This document shows, one piece after another, positions 15,328 to 23,792 of a stretch of 23,792 nucleotides of DNA (within the stretch, counting starts at the first letter, position 1; every line of letters begins with the position of its first letter). The notes beneath the pieces were generated by a model that worked only from the letters and a program-made list of their open reading frames with translations, was not told where the DNA came from and ran no database searches. Both the position numbers and the translations under genes were made by a program. The DNA is from G963674505 sp964575975 (GTDB taxonomy: Bacteria; Desulfobacterota; Desulfobacteria; Desulfobacterales; SKZT01). Location: assembly GCA_964575975.1 (NCBI GenBank), contig CAZNTU010000077.1:1-23792 (forward strand). Direction: 5' to 3'.

Positions 15328-16431
15328 ATGAAGACGCTCAAGAAGCAAGGCCTGAAGGCTTTTATCCTGTTTTTCGCGATTTTTACGTCGGTCGCTGTTT
15401 TCGCAACAATTGCGTTTGGCCAGAAAGAAGATGGCGCCAAAGGGCCGCCGCCGGTCCCCGTGGAAGTCGCGACTGTCGAAAAGAAAGCAGTTTCCAATCG
15501 AATCGAGCTTGTGGGGACTGTCGAACCGGCGACCGAAAGCACGGTGGCGTCGGAAGTGTCCGGCCTGGTGGAATCCTTTCCGACCGACGAAGGCGAGTAT
15601 GTGGAAAAGGGACAGCTCCTCGCCCGGCTAGGAGACAGACGGTTGCAACTGGACCTGAAGGGCGCCGTCGCTGCCCGTGAAAAGATCAAGTCCAACCTTG
15701 CCGAAGCTCGCAAGGAACTCGACCGGATGGAAAAACTCAAGCTCGCCCAGAGCGTCGCCGAAAAAAGCTACGACGAAGCCTATTTTCGTTACGAGGCGCT
15801 GAAACAGGATTTGGCGAAAAGCGAGGCCGAGATCGAACTGCTCAAGTACGAAATCGGCAGGAAAAAAGTGACGGCGCCCTTTGCCGGTTATATCGTCCAG
15901 GAACATACGCAGTTGGGCGAATGGGTCGGCGTGGGCGGAGCCGTGGTGGATTTGATGGACATCGGCCGCGTAAAGGCGGTCGTGGACGTTCCCGAACGTT
16001 ATTCCGTGAGTCTTGTCGAAGGAGACAATGTTGACGTGCTTGTCGGAAGCGTTTCCAGGACGCCCTTCGAAGGAATCATCGAATCAGTTCTTCCCAAGGG
16101 AAATCCCAATTCCAGAACGTTTCCCGTCAAAATTTCTCTCGAAAATCCCAAGATGAAAATCAAAAGCGGCATGGAGGCGAAAGTTTCCTTTTCCGTGGGA
16201 GGAACCCGCGAGTCACTGGTCATGCCAAAGGATGCCGTCGTAATTTCCGGAAAGGACCGTATCGCGTATGTCGTCAAAGACGGGATCGTGCATCCGGTCA
16301 ACATCGCTATCGACGGATATTTTCAGGATTTCGTGTCCTTCGAGGGCGATTTGAACGAAGGGGACGCGGTAGTCGTTAGAGGAAACGAAAGATTGAGACC
16401 GGGGCAGGCGGTGAGGGTCGTGCAACCATGA
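15328..16431 (+). CDS. RND efflux periplasmic adaptor subunit (HlyD/MFP family)
   Basis: The 367-residue protein is the membrane fusion protein of a tripartite pump, bridging the inner-membrane RND transporter and an outer-membrane channel. An N-terminal signal or anchor covers about residues 9-31, with no lipobox cysteine. The split lipoyl/biotinyl domain begins around GTVEPATESTVASEVSG (63-79) and closes at KVTAPFAGYI (about 181-190), with a coiled-coil hairpin rich in Lys/Glu/Arg between about 108 and 170. Beta-barrel and membrane-proximal domains follow, ending GQAVRVVQP. The start at 15328 is chosen for its GAGAGG ribosome site and signal peptide; the frame stays open to 15157 but that extension is unlikely. 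Its stop overlaps the pump start (ATGA). Confidence 0.9.
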   Translation: MKTLKKQGLKAFILFFAIFTSVAVFATIAFGQKEDGAKGPPPVPVEVATVEKKAVSNRIELVGTVEPATESTVASEVSGLVESFPTDEGEYVEKGQLLARLGDRRLQLDLKGAVAAREKIKSNLAEARKELDRMEKLKLAQSVAEKSYDEAYFRYEALKQDLAKSEAEIELLKYEIGRKKVTAPFAGYIVQEHTQLGEWVGVGGAVVDLMDIGRVKAVVDVPERYSVSLVEGDNVDVLVGSVSRTPFEGIIESVLPKGNPNSRTFPVKISLENPKMKIKSGMEAKVSFSVGGTRESLVMPKDAVVISGKDRIAYVVKDGIVHPVNIAIDGYFQDFVSFEGDLNEGDAVVVRGNERLRPGQAVRVVQP

Positions 16432-19400
16432 AAATAGTCGATACCTCCATAAAAAAGCCCGTCACTGTAACCGTGGGCGTGATTCTGGTAGTGCTGTTCG
16501 GGATTTTGTCCTTTTATAGAATCCCCATTCAATTGACTCCCAACGTGGATCTTCCGGAGATTTCCATCGAGACGATCTGGCGGGGCGCCAGTCCCGTCGA
16601 GGTCGAGCGCGAAATTACCGAGGTGCAGGAAGACGAATTGAAAAACCTCGAGGGTCTGCAGGAAATGACCAGCGAGAGCCGCGACGGCAACTCCTACATC
16701 AAACTCGTGTTCGATATCGGGACCGGCACCGACGAGGCGCTGTTGCGGGTTTCCAACAAGATGAACCAGGTAAAGCGGTATCCCCTGGACGCGGAGAAGC
16801 CCGTCATCAAATCCGGCGGAAGGCAGGAGGAGGCGATAGCGTGGATGATCCTGAAAGGACTGGAGGGGTACACAGGCAATCTCCAGCACGAGTACGACTT
16901 TCTGGACGAGCATGTGAAGCCTCGTCTGGAAAGGATATCGGGCGTGTCGTCGGCCAACATCTACGGCGGACAGGAGCGGGAACTGCAAGTCATTGTCGAT
17001 CCCGACGCTTTGGCCGCTCGCAAGGTGACCATTCCGGAACTGATGCTCGCCCTCGACGTCGAAAACAGAAACATCAGCGCAGGCAACTTCGACGAGGGAA
17101 AACGCCGCTACATCGCGCGAACCGTCGGGAAGTACGAAAGCCCCGAGGACGTCGAAAAAGTCATCGTCAAACGGGAAAACGGCATCCCGGTCACGGTGAA
17201 GGACGTCGCCCGCGCGGAATTGGGATTCGAGGACATCGATCTGGTGGTGCGGCACATCGGTATCCCGACCATCGTCATGAACGCCGTGAGGGAACCCGGC
17301 ACGAACATTCTCGTGGTCATGGAGCGGCTCCAGGAGGCTCTGGATGAAATGAACGCGGGCCTTCTCAAGGAAAGAAACCTGGCGATCGAGCAGGTTTACG
17401 ACGAGACCAGCTACATATACAGCGCCATAAACCTGGTGAAGCAGAACATTTACCTTGGCGGGACGCTAGCTGTAATCGTGCTGTTGATATTCCTTGGAAG
17501 CTTCGCCAGCACGCTGATCGTCGCGATCGCGATTCCTATAAGCGTGGTAGGCACCTTTCTGGTCATGACGCTCATGGGGAGAAACATCAACGTGGTCAGC
17601 CTGGCCGGACTCAGTTTCGCCATCGGGATGGTCGTGGACAATTCCATCGTGGTGTTCGAAAATATTTTCCGCCACAGGGAGATGGGAAAGTCGAGGATCA
17701 AGGCTGCCTACGACGGAACGGTGGAGGTGTGGGGAGCCGTGCTTGCCAGCACGCTCACGACGGTCGCCGTTTTTCTTCCGATCGTTTTCGTCCAGGAGGA
17801 AGCCGGCCAGCTGTTCAGGGATATCGCCATCGCCATCAGCAGCGCCGTGGTATTGAGCCTTGTCGTTTCCATGACGGTCATTCCGACGTTGTCCTCCAAG
17901 ATTTTGGGGAAAGTTGGGCGCAGGGAATCCGCGGGCATGGAACCCGAAAAGAAAAAATTCAGGCCCCTGACAGGGCTGGGATCGGGTTTCGTAAACGCCA
18001 TAGCCGGCTTCGTTCATTGGATGTGCGGCCTTGTGACCGCCAGACTCGCCGTGGCCTTGACGCTGATCTGTCTGGCCGTCGGGATCGCTTGGACTCTGAT
18101 GCCGAAAACCGAGTACCTTCCCGAGGGAAACCGGGAAATCCTTTTCGGTATTCTTCTTCCCCCGCCGGGCTACAACCTGCAAGAATTGGAGAACATCGCC
18201 GAACAGGTGGAGGCGGATATCCTTCCCATAGTGGAAAGAGGCGACGAAAAAAGCGAACTCGCGGAGAAACTTGGGATTCCGCCGTCCAACAACTTCTTCT
18301 ACGTGGCCCAGGGACAGCAGGTTTTCATGGGCATCGTATCCAAAATCCAGGAAAGAACCCCGGAGTTGCTCCCTTACGTTTACCAGTCTCTGAGCAAAAT
18401 TCCCGGCATGATCGCCATCGTTCAACAGCCGGGGCTTTTCTCCAGGGAGATCGGCAAGGGGCGGTCCATCGAAATCGAGATCAAAGGGCCAGAGCTGAGC
18501 AAGCTGATAGAGCTGGGAAAACGGATTTTCGGGGGCGTCATGGCTGCGGTGCCGGGAGCGCAGGTAAGGCCGGTCCCCAGCCTGGACTTGGGAAACCCGG
18601 AAATGCAAGTGATTCCGAACAGGGATCGCCTGACCCGTGTAGGCATGACCACCGCCCAATTGGGCACGACCGTGAACGCCATGGTGGACGGCGCCAAAGC
18701 GAGCGACTACCGTTTGCATGGAGAGGAGATAGACTTGGTCGTGAAGAGCGAAGAGGGTTCCATTTCCCGGACCCAGGACTTGGCGCGAATTCCGGTGATA
18801 ACTCCCTCGGCGGAAAAGGTCACGCTGGGCTCCCTGGCCGATATTCGGCTGGAGGAAGGCCCCGCGCAGATCAACCATATAGATTCCCAGCGGGCGATCG
18901 TCATACAAGTAATACCGCCCCACGACGTACCCTTGGAAACGGCCATGGAGAACGTGAGCCAACAGGTGGTGGAGCCGATCAGGAAGAGCGGCGAGCTGTC
19001 GAGTTTCTACAGCATAGAACTCGGAGGCACGGCCGACGATTTGACAAGGACTCGCGAGGCGCTCCAGTGGAATTTCATCCTGGCCGTGGTCATCAGCTAT
19101 TTGCTCATGTGCGCCCTGTTCGAGAACTTCTTCTATCCGTTCATCATCATGTTCAGCGTTCCGCTTGCGGCTGCGGGCGGATTCGTGGGGCTGTATCTGG
19201 TCAACGTTTTCATCGCGGATCAAACGTTGGATATTTTGACTATGCTCGGGTTCGTCATCTTGGTGGGAATCGTGGTCAACAACGCGATACTGATTGTACA
19301 CCAGTCGTTGAACAACATACGAGACGGGGGCATGAAGCCCCGCGAGGCGATTTCCGAATCGGTCCGTTCGAGAATCAGGCCCATCTACATGAGCACGATT

Positions 19401-19598
19401 ACCACGGTTTTCGGAATGATCCCCCTTGTGGTCTCCCCCGGAGCCGGTTCGGAATTCTACAGGGGATTGGGAAGCGTGGTGGTCGGAGGATTGTTCGTCT
19501 CCACCGTTTTCACCATATTCCTGATCCCTGCATTGTTGAGCCTTGTGCTCGATATCGTGTACGGGGTGAAGAGAAAGACATTGAAAGCCGAGGAATAG
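16428..19598 (+). CDS. RND efflux transporter permease (AcrB/HAE-type)
   Basis: The 1056-residue protein has the typical RND length and layout. TM1 is at about residues 10-30 and is followed by a large periplasmic porter loop. TM2-6 begin near 340 and TM7 lies near 540. A second large periplasmic loop reaches about residue 880, and TM8-12 end near 1045. It exports hydrophobic or amphipathic compounds by proton antiport, together with the upstream adaptor. In TM4 the proton-relay position reads GMVVDNSIVVFENI (D404-N405), with one acid where AcrB has two; the TM10 counterpart reads VVNNAILIV (about residue 948) rather than carrying AcrB's lysine. This variant occurs in many RND pumps outside the AcrB core. 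No outer-membrane factor or repressor gene is adjacent, so it presumably shares a TolC-like channel encoded elsewhere. Confidence 0.93.
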   Translation: MKIVDTSIKKPVTVTVGVILVVLFGILSFYRIPIQLTPNVDLPEISIETIWRGASPVEVEREITEVQEDELKNLEGLQEMTSESRDGNSYIKLVFDIGTGTDEALLRVSNKMNQVKRYPLDAEKPVIKSGGRQEEAIAWMILKGLEGYTGNLQHEYDFLDEHVKPRLERISGVSSANIYGGQERELQVIVDPDALAARKVTIPELMLALDVENRNISAGNFDEGKRRYIARTVGKYESPEDVEKVIVKRENGIPVTVKDVARAELGFEDIDLVVRHIGIPTIVMNAVREPGTNILVVMERLQEALDEMNAGLLKERNLAIEQVYDETSYIYSAINLVKQNIYLGGTLAVIVLLIFLGSFASTLIVAIAIPISVVGTFLVMTLMGRNINVVSLAGLSFAIGMVVDNSIVVFENIFRHREMGKSRIKAAYDGTVEVWGAVLASTLTTVAVFLPIVFVQEEAGQLFRDIAIAISSAVVLSLVVSMTVIPTLSSKILGKVGRRESAGMEPEKKKFRPLTGLGSGFVNAIAGFVHWMCGLVTARLAVALTLICLAVGIAWTLMPKTEYLPEGNREILFGILLPPPGYNLQELENIAEQVEADILPIVERGDEKSELAEKLGIPPSNNFFYVAQGQQVFMGIVSKIQERTPELLPYVYQSLSKIPGMIAIVQQPGLFSREIGKGRSIEIEIKGPELSKLIELGKRIFGGVMAAVPGAQVRPVPSLDLGNPEMQVIPNRDRLTRVGMTTAQLGTTVNAMVDGAKASDYRLHGEEIDLVVKSEEGSISRTQDLARIPVITPSAEKVTLGSLADIRLEEGPAQINHIDSQRAIVIQVIPPHDVPLETAMENVSQQVVEPIRKSGELSSFYSIELGGTADDLTRTREALQWNFILAVVISYLLMCALFENFFYPFIIMFSVPLAAAGGFVGLYLVNVFIADQTLDILTMLGFVILVGIVVNNAILIVHQSLNNIRDGGMKPREAISESVRSRIRPIYMSTITTVFGMIPLVVSPGAGSEFYRGLGSVVVGGLFVSTVFTIFLIPALLSLVLDIVYGVKRKTLKAEE

Positions 19599-19675
19599 AC
19601 GTGAGGCGTCAGGCCAAGGCGAAAAGTCTTACTGTTTTACGAAAGAGGCCTTTGCTCAGGTAATAGCCGGGAAAT

Positions 19676-19711
19676 ACCGGTAGCGCCGCCTTCCACGGCG
19701 GCGCTACCGGT
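19676..19711. terminator. Strong GC-rich hairpin between convergent genes (bidirectional terminator or REP-like)
   Basis: A perfect 15-bp stem, ACCGGTAGCGCCGCC paired with GGCGGCGCTACCGGT, encloses the 6-base loop TTCCAC. It sits 77 bases after the RND gene stop and 65 bases before the stop of the converging phospholipase-like gene. No T-run follows on either strand. The core GTAGCGCCGCC...GGCGGCGCTAC resembles dispersed intergenic palindromes seen in many proteobacterial genomes, so it may be a REP-type repeat serving as a terminator or mRNA stabiliser. Confidence 0.6.
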
Positions 19712-19776
19712 GCGAGCGAGTTTGGCGCATTAAACGCAGTCCCCACAGGTCGAAAGCTTTTCTTCCGGCAGCGGCA

Positions 19777-21780
19777 TCAGGGGGTCTCCCATTCCGCAAG
19801 ATCCTTGGTCACCTCGAGCTGCAGATGGAACACGGCCGTTTCGCCGTCCGACGTGCTCGCCAAAACAAAGGACGAATCTTCGTCCGGGCGCCTGTAATCC
19901 TCGACATGGAGGTCGTACACTATGTAAACATGCGTTTTGTAGTAATATCCGCCGGCGCCGGGGTCGACTGGCGCGGTCCACGAGAAATCGAGCCCGCTGT
20001 AGCGCTCGACGATTTGCTCTTCCGAATAGTATTCCTTGCAACGCACCAGCTTTGGATTGGAATAGACGTATATGCTCTTCGCCAGCGGCGCATAGGGCTC
20101 GATTTTGGTCTTGGAGAGCGTCGGCTGCAGCGATCCGGTTATGATCACATTCTCGTTCCGCTTCACATGGGAGACTTTGATGATTTTGGAGTCTTTGGAG
20201 TTGGCGAAGTCCTTGAGTTCGATCAGCGGTTTTATTGCTTGAACGTCGCCCGTTCCTTTTACAGTAAAAACGATGGTCGCCAGCTCGGGATGCCAGCTCG
20301 GCCAGTGAACCTTCTCCCAGGTTTTGGTAAACTGGATGTCCGAGTTGGTCGTGGCCGCGATTTTCACCTTTTCCGATTCGACGACATAGCCGCCGAGATC
20401 GTATCGCAGCCATACCTGGTCGTTTTCCTTGGCCGAGAAATCGTGGGTAAACCAGTTGAAGTCGCCGCCGGCGATTCTTTTCGGAATGGCGGTCGCCTCG
20501 CCGTTGACAACGAGGTAGACGCCGTTCTTGATCGTCAGCCTTTCGTTCCAGTCGGTACCCGAAGTGAACTGCGCGACCTCGCCGTGGATGGAATAGCTGG
20601 AAGTCCCTGTCATGTCGGGGCGCTGGTAGACTTCGGCGGAGATTTCGAACCGTGGCAGGAAACGGTTCAGGACCGAGGCGCACGCGCGGATAGCGGTGGG
20701 AATCAGGATTGACTGTTGCGACTGAAGGACCGCCGTGTCGTCCACCTGATACGCCTGGGCCGCGTTGTTGCCCTTCCAGAAGCGGCCCAGCAGTCCGGCT
20801 TTTCCGATACGGGCCAGGATCACGCTTTGTCCGTCGACCGTGCGGTATTCGTAAGTTCCGGTGGTTTTCGTCGGAATCGGCGAAGGATAGGATGGCATGC
20901 CGTTGGCGGTCGTGCTCTTGCCAGGCAGGGGCACCGTGTCCTGGCTTAGAAAATTCGAGTTCGTCCAAAGAGCCAAGGCTCGCATCAGGGTTTCTATGCC
21001 GGTGTCGTAATTGATCGAATTGGCCGGCGTCAATCCGGCGCAGGCGTTTACCCGGCTGCTGTCCGTTTTGTCTTCCAGCGGTTCCGACCACATGTGGCCG
21101 TCGTTTCGCACGTGCGCGGGCACCGCCATGTCGGCCATCATGTGCATAACCTCCCCGACCGCCCTCCAAGCCTTTCCGTAGTTGACGTTGTCGCGGTTTT
21201 CGTTCGCCAAAGCCAGCTTGAAATACTTTTTCGCGTCGAACCAGGAGTAGTCCTGGGAAATCGAAATCCAGTCCTGAACGCCGTAAGCGCCGTCGTCGCC
21301 AGTGTCGTTTTTGTCTATCGCCCACGTGACGGCGTCGATCTCGGGAACTCCTCTCTCCGGAGTCACGTAGCTTTTAAGCCAATCGGCGACGCCGTGGGTG
21401 TCGGTGAGCCAGGGCGTGGACGCGTTCCTGGGATCGTAGAAATGCCTCAACCCCATCAGGATTTCCGGCTCGTCCGCCGAAAAACCGCCGTCTACAATCC
21501 ATCTGACAAGGCTTTTCTTACGATTTACCGCGATACTCTGGGTTGTATTGGCGGTACCGTCCTGGGGATCCCAGGCAATACCCCGGCATTCTTCGCCATC
21601 AAGACGGGTGGAGGCAAGGCGCTTGTCGAGCGGACGGAGATCCTTCTCGAAAACCTTGACGGCCCATTCGTTAATGGCCGGATGAGTCCCCTTGTTGTTC
21701 CAGGCCGAAACCGATTCCACCCCGACAAGCAAGAAAAGAACAATCGTCAATAATACCACCGTCGATTCGAACCGCTTCAT
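19777..21780 (-). CDS. Secreted zinc phospholipase C / S1-P1 nuclease-like protein
   Basis: The 667-residue product begins with a signal peptide (about residues 1-26), with predicted cleavage at VSA|W. The resulting N-terminal Trp27 fits the phospholipase C / P1 nuclease fold, where the N-terminal Trp is itself a zinc ligand. Further candidate ligands are H33 (GTHPAIN), H113 (LRHFYDP) and the diagnostic H213-x3-D217-x5-H223 (MHMMADMAVPAH), whose spacing equals H118/D122/H128 of Bacillus cereus PLC. The catalytic-type domain covers about 27-370. The remaining 300 residues look like beta-rich accessory domains of unknown function. The substrate (phospholipid or nucleic acid) cannot be told. The start at 21780 has a strong GGGAGGG site; a longer frame to 21867 would overlap the upstream gene. 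It begins 1 bp after that gene, so the two form an operon. Confidence 0.75.
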   Translation of the reverse strand: MKRFESTVVLLTIVLFLLVGVESVSAWNNKGTHPAINEWAVKVFEKDLRPLDKRLASTRLDGEECRGIAWDPQDGTANTTQSIAVNRKKSLVRWIVDGGFSADEPEILMGLRHFYDPRNASTPWLTDTHGVADWLKSYVTPERGVPEIDAVTWAIDKNDTGDDGAYGVQDWISISQDYSWFDAKKYFKLALANENRDNVNYGKAWRAVGEVMHMMADMAVPAHVRNDGHMWSEPLEDKTDSSRVNACAGLTPANSINYDTGIETLMRALALWTNSNFLSQDTVPLPGKSTTANGMPSYPSPIPTKTTGTYEYRTVDGQSVILARIGKAGLLGRFWKGNNAAQAYQVDDTAVLQSQQSILIPTAIRACASVLNRFLPRFEISAEVYQRPDMTGTSSYSIHGEVAQFTSGTDWNERLTIKNGVYLVVNGEATAIPKRIAGGDFNWFTHDFSAKENDQVWLRYDLGGYVVESEKVKIAATTNSDIQFTKTWEKVHWPSWHPELATIVFTVKGTGDVQAIKPLIELKDFANSKDSKIIKVSHVKRNENVIITGSLQPTLSKTKIEPYAPLAKSIYVYSNPKLVRCKEYYSEEQIVERYSGLDFSWTAPVDPGAGGYYYKTHVYIVYDLHVEDYRRPDEDSSFVLASTSDGETAVFHLQLEVTKDLAEWETP

Positions 21781-21781
21781 A

Positions 21782-23764
21782 TCACAGCCCTCCCAACCGC
21801 CATTCGCCGGCGTCGCCGTCGTAGCCGACATAAAAACCGAACTTTTCGTCCCGGACCTTTGTTTCATAATGAACGACTTCGTCGTTTCCCATAGTCGGCT
21901 TCCCGCTCTTCAAGGCAGAGGCAAGTTCCGCCGCAGCAGCTGCGCCCTCTGCCGTATCCAAGACGAAATCGCTATCCATCGCGTCGACCAAACTGCGGCT
22001 GCTGGCGCTCAAAAGCGCGACAAAGGCCTTCCGATCTCCTTCTTTCAAAGCCCGCGCGGCAAGATCGACAATACCGTCCCCGGCGATTTCGGCGGCCGAC
22101 GGAATCGGCATCGCCCCGAGGCCGTCCAGCATCGTTTCGTCCTTGGAGCCACTGAGCTGAAAGCCGACTACCTGGCGGTCCGAGGTAAAACGGACATGCG
22201 TCGCATTCGCGATCGAATCGGGAAAAAATTTGTTTGCCACAGCGACTCTTTTTTCGAAGACGCCGAGTGTCGTTTTTTCCGAGGCGACGACTCCACCGTT
22301 GCGATCATATGCGGTCAAAGTCAGTTCCGCAGGCGAAACATCCTGGTTGATGAAAGCGATGCCGGCAAAGTCGGTCTCTCCGATGTTGGGGAAGAGGCCC
22401 GTGCGCCCGCTGATGTTGACGCCGGAGTATCCCGCCATCTGGCCGGATCTCGCGAACAGCTCGAAACCGGTTACCGGGTGGGAAGCTTCGACCCGAACCC
22501 AGGCGGCATCCGACGGAAATCCCAAGGAGGCCACCGTGCCGATGTATTTTTGGCCGCCGGGAAGGGATTCTTTAAACGGCGGAAGCGGAACTCCCCCAGC
22601 GCTGAACGGAGTAAGCGTCAAATTGCATGACTCGCTCTCCGGATTGTAAACGACAATGCCGGTCGCCCACCCGTCGGTGATCGCCGTATGCGGAAAAAAG
22701 ATCTCGTCCGAGGTTTCGTCCTCCAGAAGAAGCCCGTCCATAATTTTCTGGGAATTGTCGCTGAAAAGCTCCACCCCGATAATTCCCTCCGCGTTCCGGA
22801 TTACGGCCGAATCGATGTTCGGTTGGGGAACATCGTTGAAAAGCTTGCTTATCGTGAACGTCGCGTATGCCCTCGGGCCGAGGGCTAGAGTTTTGGTCTG
22901 CCCCGTATTGAATTCGATGGTCAGCTTCTTGTCTTCGGAAGTGGTGTTTAGAAGACTGATTTCGGTGGACCACTTGCTGCTCGAGGCGATATGGGGAACG
23001 CTAAGATCGCCGGCGGTTACCATCGACGTGGCCGCCAGAGCGACCCGATAGACGCCGTTTATATAGACCTTGGCGTAGCCTTTGACGGTATCCGTCGAAG
23101 AAGAAAACTCCATATAGTAAATATCTTGAGGGTTGGGAAAATCTCCGGCCACTTTAAAGTCCGCCCGCGAGTTCGGCGGCAGGCTGACGGTCCGGGAACC
23201 GGCGAGCTTGGAACCGGAAAGGCCGTAGGGCGACAGTTCGCCGACGACCGTATCCTCGTTGCTGCTATTAAGCAGACAGATTTCCGTGTGCCAAGTGTCA
23301 TATTCCACAACGTAAGGGAAATACAGTTTGTTCTGGGCCTGCGGCTGCGGTTCCATAAAAACGGACGCCGTATAAAGGGTTGCCCGGTCGCTGAAGTTGA
23401 TAATCGCAAGATACCATTCGCCGGCGCCGATTGCAGGGGTGCTCGACCGGTTGAGCGACACGATTTCCCGCCAGTCGTCGCCGATGGAATAGACATGGGA
23501 TTCGTCCAAGATCTCCTTTAAAGTGGTTCCGCTAAACGGACTTCCCTTTTTCAGGAACAGATCAAGGTTGCCGCTGCCCCGGATGATTTTGGCGACAATC
23601 AACGACGTCCCTTGCGGAACCGTAATGCGGTAACTTGCGGCCGACATCGAATCCAGTCGATCATGCAGCGTCAGCGGAGCCGCGGCCAAAGGTGAGTTCA
23701 GGAAAAAAAGGAAAACGACTGCGCCGGCAAGAAAAATCCGACCGGAATTCTCGTTGGCTGCCAT
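21782..23764 (-). CDS. Secreted protein with PPC-like domain and four tandem beta-sandwich repeats
   Basis: The 660-residue protein has an N-terminal signal peptide (about residues 9-29, ending AAA). Residues about 45-137 resemble a bacterial pre-peptidase C-terminal (PPC) beta-sandwich (YRITVPQGTSL, NLDLFLKKG, GEWYLAIIN). Four homologous units of about 100 residues follow, each opening with a FP/VP-x-I...W-x-T-x-I-x-L-x-N pattern at about 147-166, 254-273, 355-374 and 456-473. The last 100 residues form a separate domain (LKEGDRKAFVALLS ... GEWRLGGL). I do not recognise a named family. Such repeats usually mediate binding at the cell surface or assist a secreted enzyme. It lies 1 bp upstream of the phospholipase-like gene, suggesting the two act together. 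The start at 23764 has a GAGGG site about 10 bases upstream; its promoter is outside the window. Confidence 0.75.
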   Translation of the reverse strand: MAANENSGRIFLAGAVVFLFFLNSPLAAAPLTLHDRLDSMSAASYRITVPQGTSLIVAKIIRGSGNLDLFLKKGSPFSGTTLKEILDESHVYSIGDDWREIVSLNRSSTPAIGAGEWYLAIINFSDRATLYTASVFMEPQPQAQNKLYFPYVVEYDTWHTEICLLNSSNEDTVVGELSPYGLSGSKLAGSRTVSLPPNSRADFKVAGDFPNPQDIYYMEFSSSTDTVKGYAKVYINGVYRVALAATSMVTAGDLSVPHIASSSKWSTEISLLNTTSEDKKLTIEFNTGQTKTLALGPRAYATFTISKLFNDVPQPNIDSAVIRNAEGIIGVELFSDNSQKIMDGLLLEDETSDEIFFPHTAITDGWATGIVVYNPESESCNLTLTPFSAGGVPLPPFKESLPGGQKYIGTVASLGFPSDAAWVRVEASHPVTGFELFARSGQMAGYSGVNISGRTGLFPNIGETDFAGIAFINQDVSPAELTLTAYDRNGGVVASEKTTLGVFEKRVAVANKFFPDSIANATHVRFTSDRQVVGFQLSGSKDETMLDGLGAMPIPSAAEIAGDGIVDLAARALKEGDRKAFVALLSASSRSLVDAMDSDFVLDTAEGAAAAAELASALKSGKPTMGNDEVVHYETKVRDEKFGFYVGYDGDAGEWRLGGL

Positions 23765-23792
23765 GGTTGAAGACCCTCGCTTTTCATCGTTC

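Noticed and set aside
17466..19301. Long minus-strand open frame antisense to the RND pump
   Set aside because: The RND protein is full-length and conserved; the antisense product shows no domain or ribosome site.
1..23792. CRISPR arrays, tRNA genes and insertion sequences
   Set aside because: I looked in the spacers and found no regularly spaced repeats, cloverleaf-like sequence, transposase or terminal inverted repeats with target duplications.

Overview
The window reads as a chromosomal segment of an anaerobic, diderm (Gram-negative) bacterium. I infer a Desulfobacterota / deltaproteobacterial relative, with low confidence at finer rank. The basis is the combination of a CooC-type nickel-insertion ATPase, a paired PrkA / DUF444 / SpoVR operon, an RND efflux pair, a PilZ protein, and secreted proteins with cleavable signal peptides. 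Base composition is moderately GC-rich in genes, with AT-rich spacers. I found no tRNA, rRNA, CRISPR array, transposase or integrase.

Layout. (a) 1-615: a probable decayed remnant of an acyl-CoA synthetase, followed by a small GNAT acetyltransferase. (b) 639-674: a perfect 36-bp palindrome between convergent genes. (c) 695-1279: a membrane-anchored hypothetical protein on the minus strand. (d) 1713-2075: a PilZ (c-di-GMP receptor) protein on the plus strand. (e) 2085-11411: a tight six-gene minus-strand operon, transcribed as prkA1, m5C DNA methyltransferase, Eco29kI-like GIY-YIG restriction endonuclease, DUF444/YeaH, SpoVR, prkA2. (f) 11581-15008, minus strand: a CooC-like ATPase translationally coupled to a Ski2-like helicase, then a small membrane protein with its own predicted promoter. 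(g) 15328-19598, plus strand: an RND periplasmic adaptor and inner-membrane pump, coupled by an ATGA overlap. (h) 19676-19711: a strong hairpin between convergent genes. (i) 19777-23764, minus strand: a secreted four-repeat beta-rich protein followed 1 bp later by a secreted zinc phospholipase C / P1-nuclease-like protein.

The most notable feature is (e). PrkA (AAA+ serine kinase or ATP-dependent protease-like), DUF444 (von Willebrand A) and SpoVR form a widespread stress module. Here a complete type II restriction-modification pair sits inside it, between the first kinase and the vWA gene. All six genes are co-oriented, with gaps of 24, 24, 25 and 15 bp and one 4-bp overlap. Two readings are possible: the R-M cassette inserted without scars and borrows the stress operon's promoter, or kinase/vWA/SpoVR and R-M work together as a stress-linked defence module. 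The sequence alone cannot decide between them, but the arrangement is worth a comparative search.

All functional calls rest on motif and family recognition by eye; no database search was run.
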